From: an uncultured Clostridia bacterium
GTDB taxonomy: Bacteria; Bacillota; Clostridia; Christensenellales; Borkfalkiaceae
DNA length: 6,907 nucleotides
Direction of reading: 5' to 3'
Assembly: GCA_947174955.1 (NCBI GenBank)
Contig: CAMWKX010000067.1
Span: 1 to 6,907 of the forward strand
The translations under genes were made by a program, and so were the position numbers. Shown in pieces: positions 5,604 through 6,907 of the stretch; the first letter of the stretch is position 1, and the number at the start of each line of letters is the position of its first letter. The notes under the pieces are model-generated. The model was not told the DNA's origin and did not search any database. It was given only the letters and a program-made list of their open reading frames with translations.

Positions 5604-6056
5604 ATGTCGTTTTTGTACATACTCAGGTGTATGCTCTTTATTTTGGTAAGCGGAACGTCCAGCGTTTCCGATGATGCGGGCAAGGATATAATTGTTGGTG
5701 TACTCGGTTGGGTGACCGTATACATAATAATATGTTTAACCGCTCTCGCCGTGAGCCTTATAAGAAGACACATAAGACAAAAACGCGGCTTGCCCGAGGA
5801 AGAGCCGAAAGAGCTCAATTCTGACGTCGTTGAAAAACAGTTGCAGGAAAAGATTGACAATAACAAATTTTATAAGTGGTTTGTTTACGTAAGCGAGTGC
5901 GCAATGCTTACTTTCCTGTATAACGGCAACGATAAAAAGTTAAAGTCAACCGGAAAAAAAGCGACTAAAAAAGAATACTTGACCTTCTTTTGGTTTTGGT
6001 CGATTATTGCCGCCGACATAACGTTTGTAGTGCTGTTATGCGTACTTTTTAAATAA
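5604..6056 (+). CDS. Small membrane protein of unknown family, last gene of the two-component operon
   Basis: This protein has 150 residues. The ATG begins at the base after the regulator's TAA, with AAGGAAG 8 nt upstream inside the regulator gene, so it is clearly in the same operon. I do not recognise the family. Residues 4-16 are hydrophobic (LYILRCMLFILVS) and could be a signal-like segment or a short TM. Residues 28-53 form a strong TM helix followed by a very basic stretch (RRHIRQKR). Residues 63-90 are charged and probably helical (PEEEPKELNSDVVEKQLQEKI). A basic patch KKLKSTGKKATKKE at 111-124 precedes a final TM helix at about 127-149. The positive-inside rule places the central charged part in the cytoplasm. 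It lacks enzyme motifs. By position it could be an accessory or target of the two-component system, but this is inference. Its composition is more AT-rich than the regulator's. Confidence 0.8.
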   Translation: MSFLYILRCMLFILVSGTSSVSDDAGKDIIVGVLGWVTVYIIICLTALAVSLIRRHIRQKRGLPEEEPKELNSDVVEKQLQEKIDNNKFYKWFVYVSECAMLTFLYNGNDKKLKSTGKKATKKEYLTFFWFWSIIAADITFVVLLCVLFK

Positions 6057-6064
6057 TATAAATC

Positions 6065-6089
6065 GCCCCGCGGCTGAATGCCGCGGGGC
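6065..6089. terminator. GC-rich hairpin terminator between convergent genes
   Basis: GCCCCGCGGC (6065-6074) and GCCGCGGGGC (6080-6089) form a perfect 10-bp stem around the loop TGAAT. The U-tract is poor on both strands (TTATGCG on plus, GATTTATATT on minus). It sits 8 nt after the operon's last stop and 11 nt from the phosphatase stop, so it probably serves both. Confidence 0.85.
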
Positions 6090-6100
6090 TTATGCGTATA

Positions 6101-6907
6101 TCAGAGGTCGAACGCGATTGCGGTTATATCGTCGTGAAGTTCGCCGCAGAAATTCTTTAAATTTGTTTCCAGGTTCTTGATAAATTCCTCGCCGGTTCGC
6201 GAGAGGGAAAGCGTTTTCATTGCACCGTCAACGCCGAACATTTCGCCGTAGCGGTTCTTGCTCTCGGTCACGCCGTCGGTGAGTAGTACGAGGATATCCC
6301 CGCTCTTATAGGGTATAGTATCCTCGAAATACGCCGCGTTGTCGAACCAGTTGGACACGGGCGGAGAGTTCAAATCTATGCGCGTAATGCCGCCGCCCGA
6401 CTTCAATAAAATGGGCACGTTATGCCCCGCCATAGAATAGGTTATGCTGTCCTTGTCTATGCGCGCCGCGGCAACCGTGATATAGTTTCTTTCGTCTAAA
6501 TTGAGCTCGGAAAACTTGTCCGCAAGCGCGGATATGGCTTGCGCGGGCGAGTACGCGGTTTTATCGTACGCCGCCTTGACGAACGCCGTCAGCATACCCG
6601 CCGAAATGCCTTTGCCCGAAACGTCGGCAATCATACCACAGGCGGAATTTCCGACGGTGAATACCTCGGGTAAATCGCCGCCAATGTCGCGGCATGGGAT
6701 ATAGAGGTAGGAATAGCGTTTGCCGCCTGCCCACTTGCCCGCGGGCAAGAGCCTTTGCTGAATACTCCTTGCGGCAACCAGCTCGCGCGCGATTTCAAGC
6801 TCCAAAGCGTCGTCGATTATGCCCATGCACAGCCCGCCGCCCAGCGGTTTTACCGTCAGCGAAAAGGCGACTTCGCGCTTCTGCTCGCCGCCCATTTTAA
6901 TGTAGAC
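6101..6907 (-). CDS. PP2C-type (RsbU/SpoIIE) serine phosphatase, 5' end probably beyond window
   Basis: From the first visible Met (6893-6895) there are 264 residues, but the frame stays open to the window edge and the 12 bases before that ATG contain no Shine-Dalgarno sequence. The gene therefore probably continues past 6907. The visible N-terminus (YIKMGGEQKREVAFSLTVKP, then GGGLCMGIIDDALE) resembles the last strands of a PAS-like sensor domain. A linker helix ARSIQQRLLP (about 42-51), typical of RsbU-type proteins, leads to the phosphatase domain: DIGGDLPEVF (70-79), MIADVSGKGISAGM with Asp91, NYITVAAARID, YSMAGHNVPILL, LLTDGVTESKN with Asp207, GEMFG, and HDDITAIAFDL with Asp255/Asp256. 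These carry the expected metal-binding acids. The usual 'GGD-(F/Y)-(Y/W)-D' is GGDLPE, with Glu77 in place of Asp. Such enzymes dephosphorylate anti-sigma antagonists or similar Ser/Thr-phosphoproteins. No partner is encoded nearby. Confidence 0.92.
   Translation of the reverse strand, partial: VYIKMGGEQKREVAFSLTVKPLGGGLCMGIIDDALELEIARELVAARSIQQRLLPAGKWAGGKRYSYLYIPCRDIGGDLPEVFTVGNSACGMIADVSGKGISAGMLTAFVKAAYDKTAYSPAQAISALADKFSELNLDERNYITVAAARIDKDSITYSMAGHNVPILLKSGGGITRIDLNSPPVSNWFDNAAYFEDTIPYKSGDILVLLTDGVTESKNRYGEMFGVDGAMKTLSLSRTGEEFIKNLETNLKNFCGELHDDITAIAFDL

Noticed and set aside
6501..6900. Plus-strand open frames opposite the phosphatase gene
   Set aside because: Both are antisense to the clearly conserved PP2C-type domain and its linker, and neither shows a domain or a ribosome binding site.

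Overview
The window reads as a chromosomal stretch from a Gram-positive-type (Firmicutes/Clostridia-like) bacterium, probably from an uncultured gut or anaerobic lineage. The reasons are strong purine-rich Shine-Dalgarno sequences before most genes, TATAAT-type promoters, compact GC-rich hairpin terminators, and families typical of Firmicutes: a PepV-like M20 dipeptidase, a NarL-type two-component pair with a multi-pass sensor, a YcxB-like membrane protein and an RsbU/SpoIIE-type phosphatase. No rRNA, tRNA, CRISPR array, transposase or phage gene is visible.

Layout. Positions 1-156 (+) are the last 51 codons of an SGNH/GDSL-type esterase, including its Asp-x-x-His catalytic block. It is followed by a two-TM YcxB-like protein (198-797, +). 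Positions 798-959 carry no gene. This stretch holds what looks like the left half of a GC-rich terminator, an 8-bp inverted repeat and a good promoter for the next gene. Positions 960-1634 (+) encode a 224-aa HEAT-repeat-like protein that is strikingly AT-rich compared with everything around it and is probably acquired. A bidirectional hairpin (1672-1699) separates it from the convergent M20 dipeptidase gene (1709-2965, -).

A short AT-rich divergent intergenic region (2966-3062) appears to hold overlapping promoters for the dipeptidase and for a rightward four-gene operon. That operon consists of a RadC-like protein whose JAB metal-binding motif is replaced (3063-3755), a six-TM sensor histidine kinase (3745-4968, overlapping the previous gene by 11 nt), a NarL/LuxR-type response regulator (4965-5603, GTGA overlap) and a 150-aa membrane protein of unknown family (5604-6056, abutting). 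A perfect 10-bp GC-rich hairpin (6065-6089) ends the operon and faces a convergent PP2C-type (RsbU/SpoIIE) phosphatase gene. The phosphatase gene runs to the right edge of the window and is probably 5'-incomplete.

How they work together. The kinase and regulator form a cognate pair by overlap and family. Tight spacing suggests the RadC-like pseudoenzyme and the small membrane protein are co-transcribed with them, possibly as accessory components, but no function for either can be read from the sequence. The phosphatase is a separate signalling gene on the other strand. The most unusual points are the RadC-like protein with all four JAB catalytic positions substituted, its linkage to the two-component system, and the AT-rich HEAT-repeat gene next to an apparently broken terminator. 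Nothing here amounts to a clearly new defence or mobile system.
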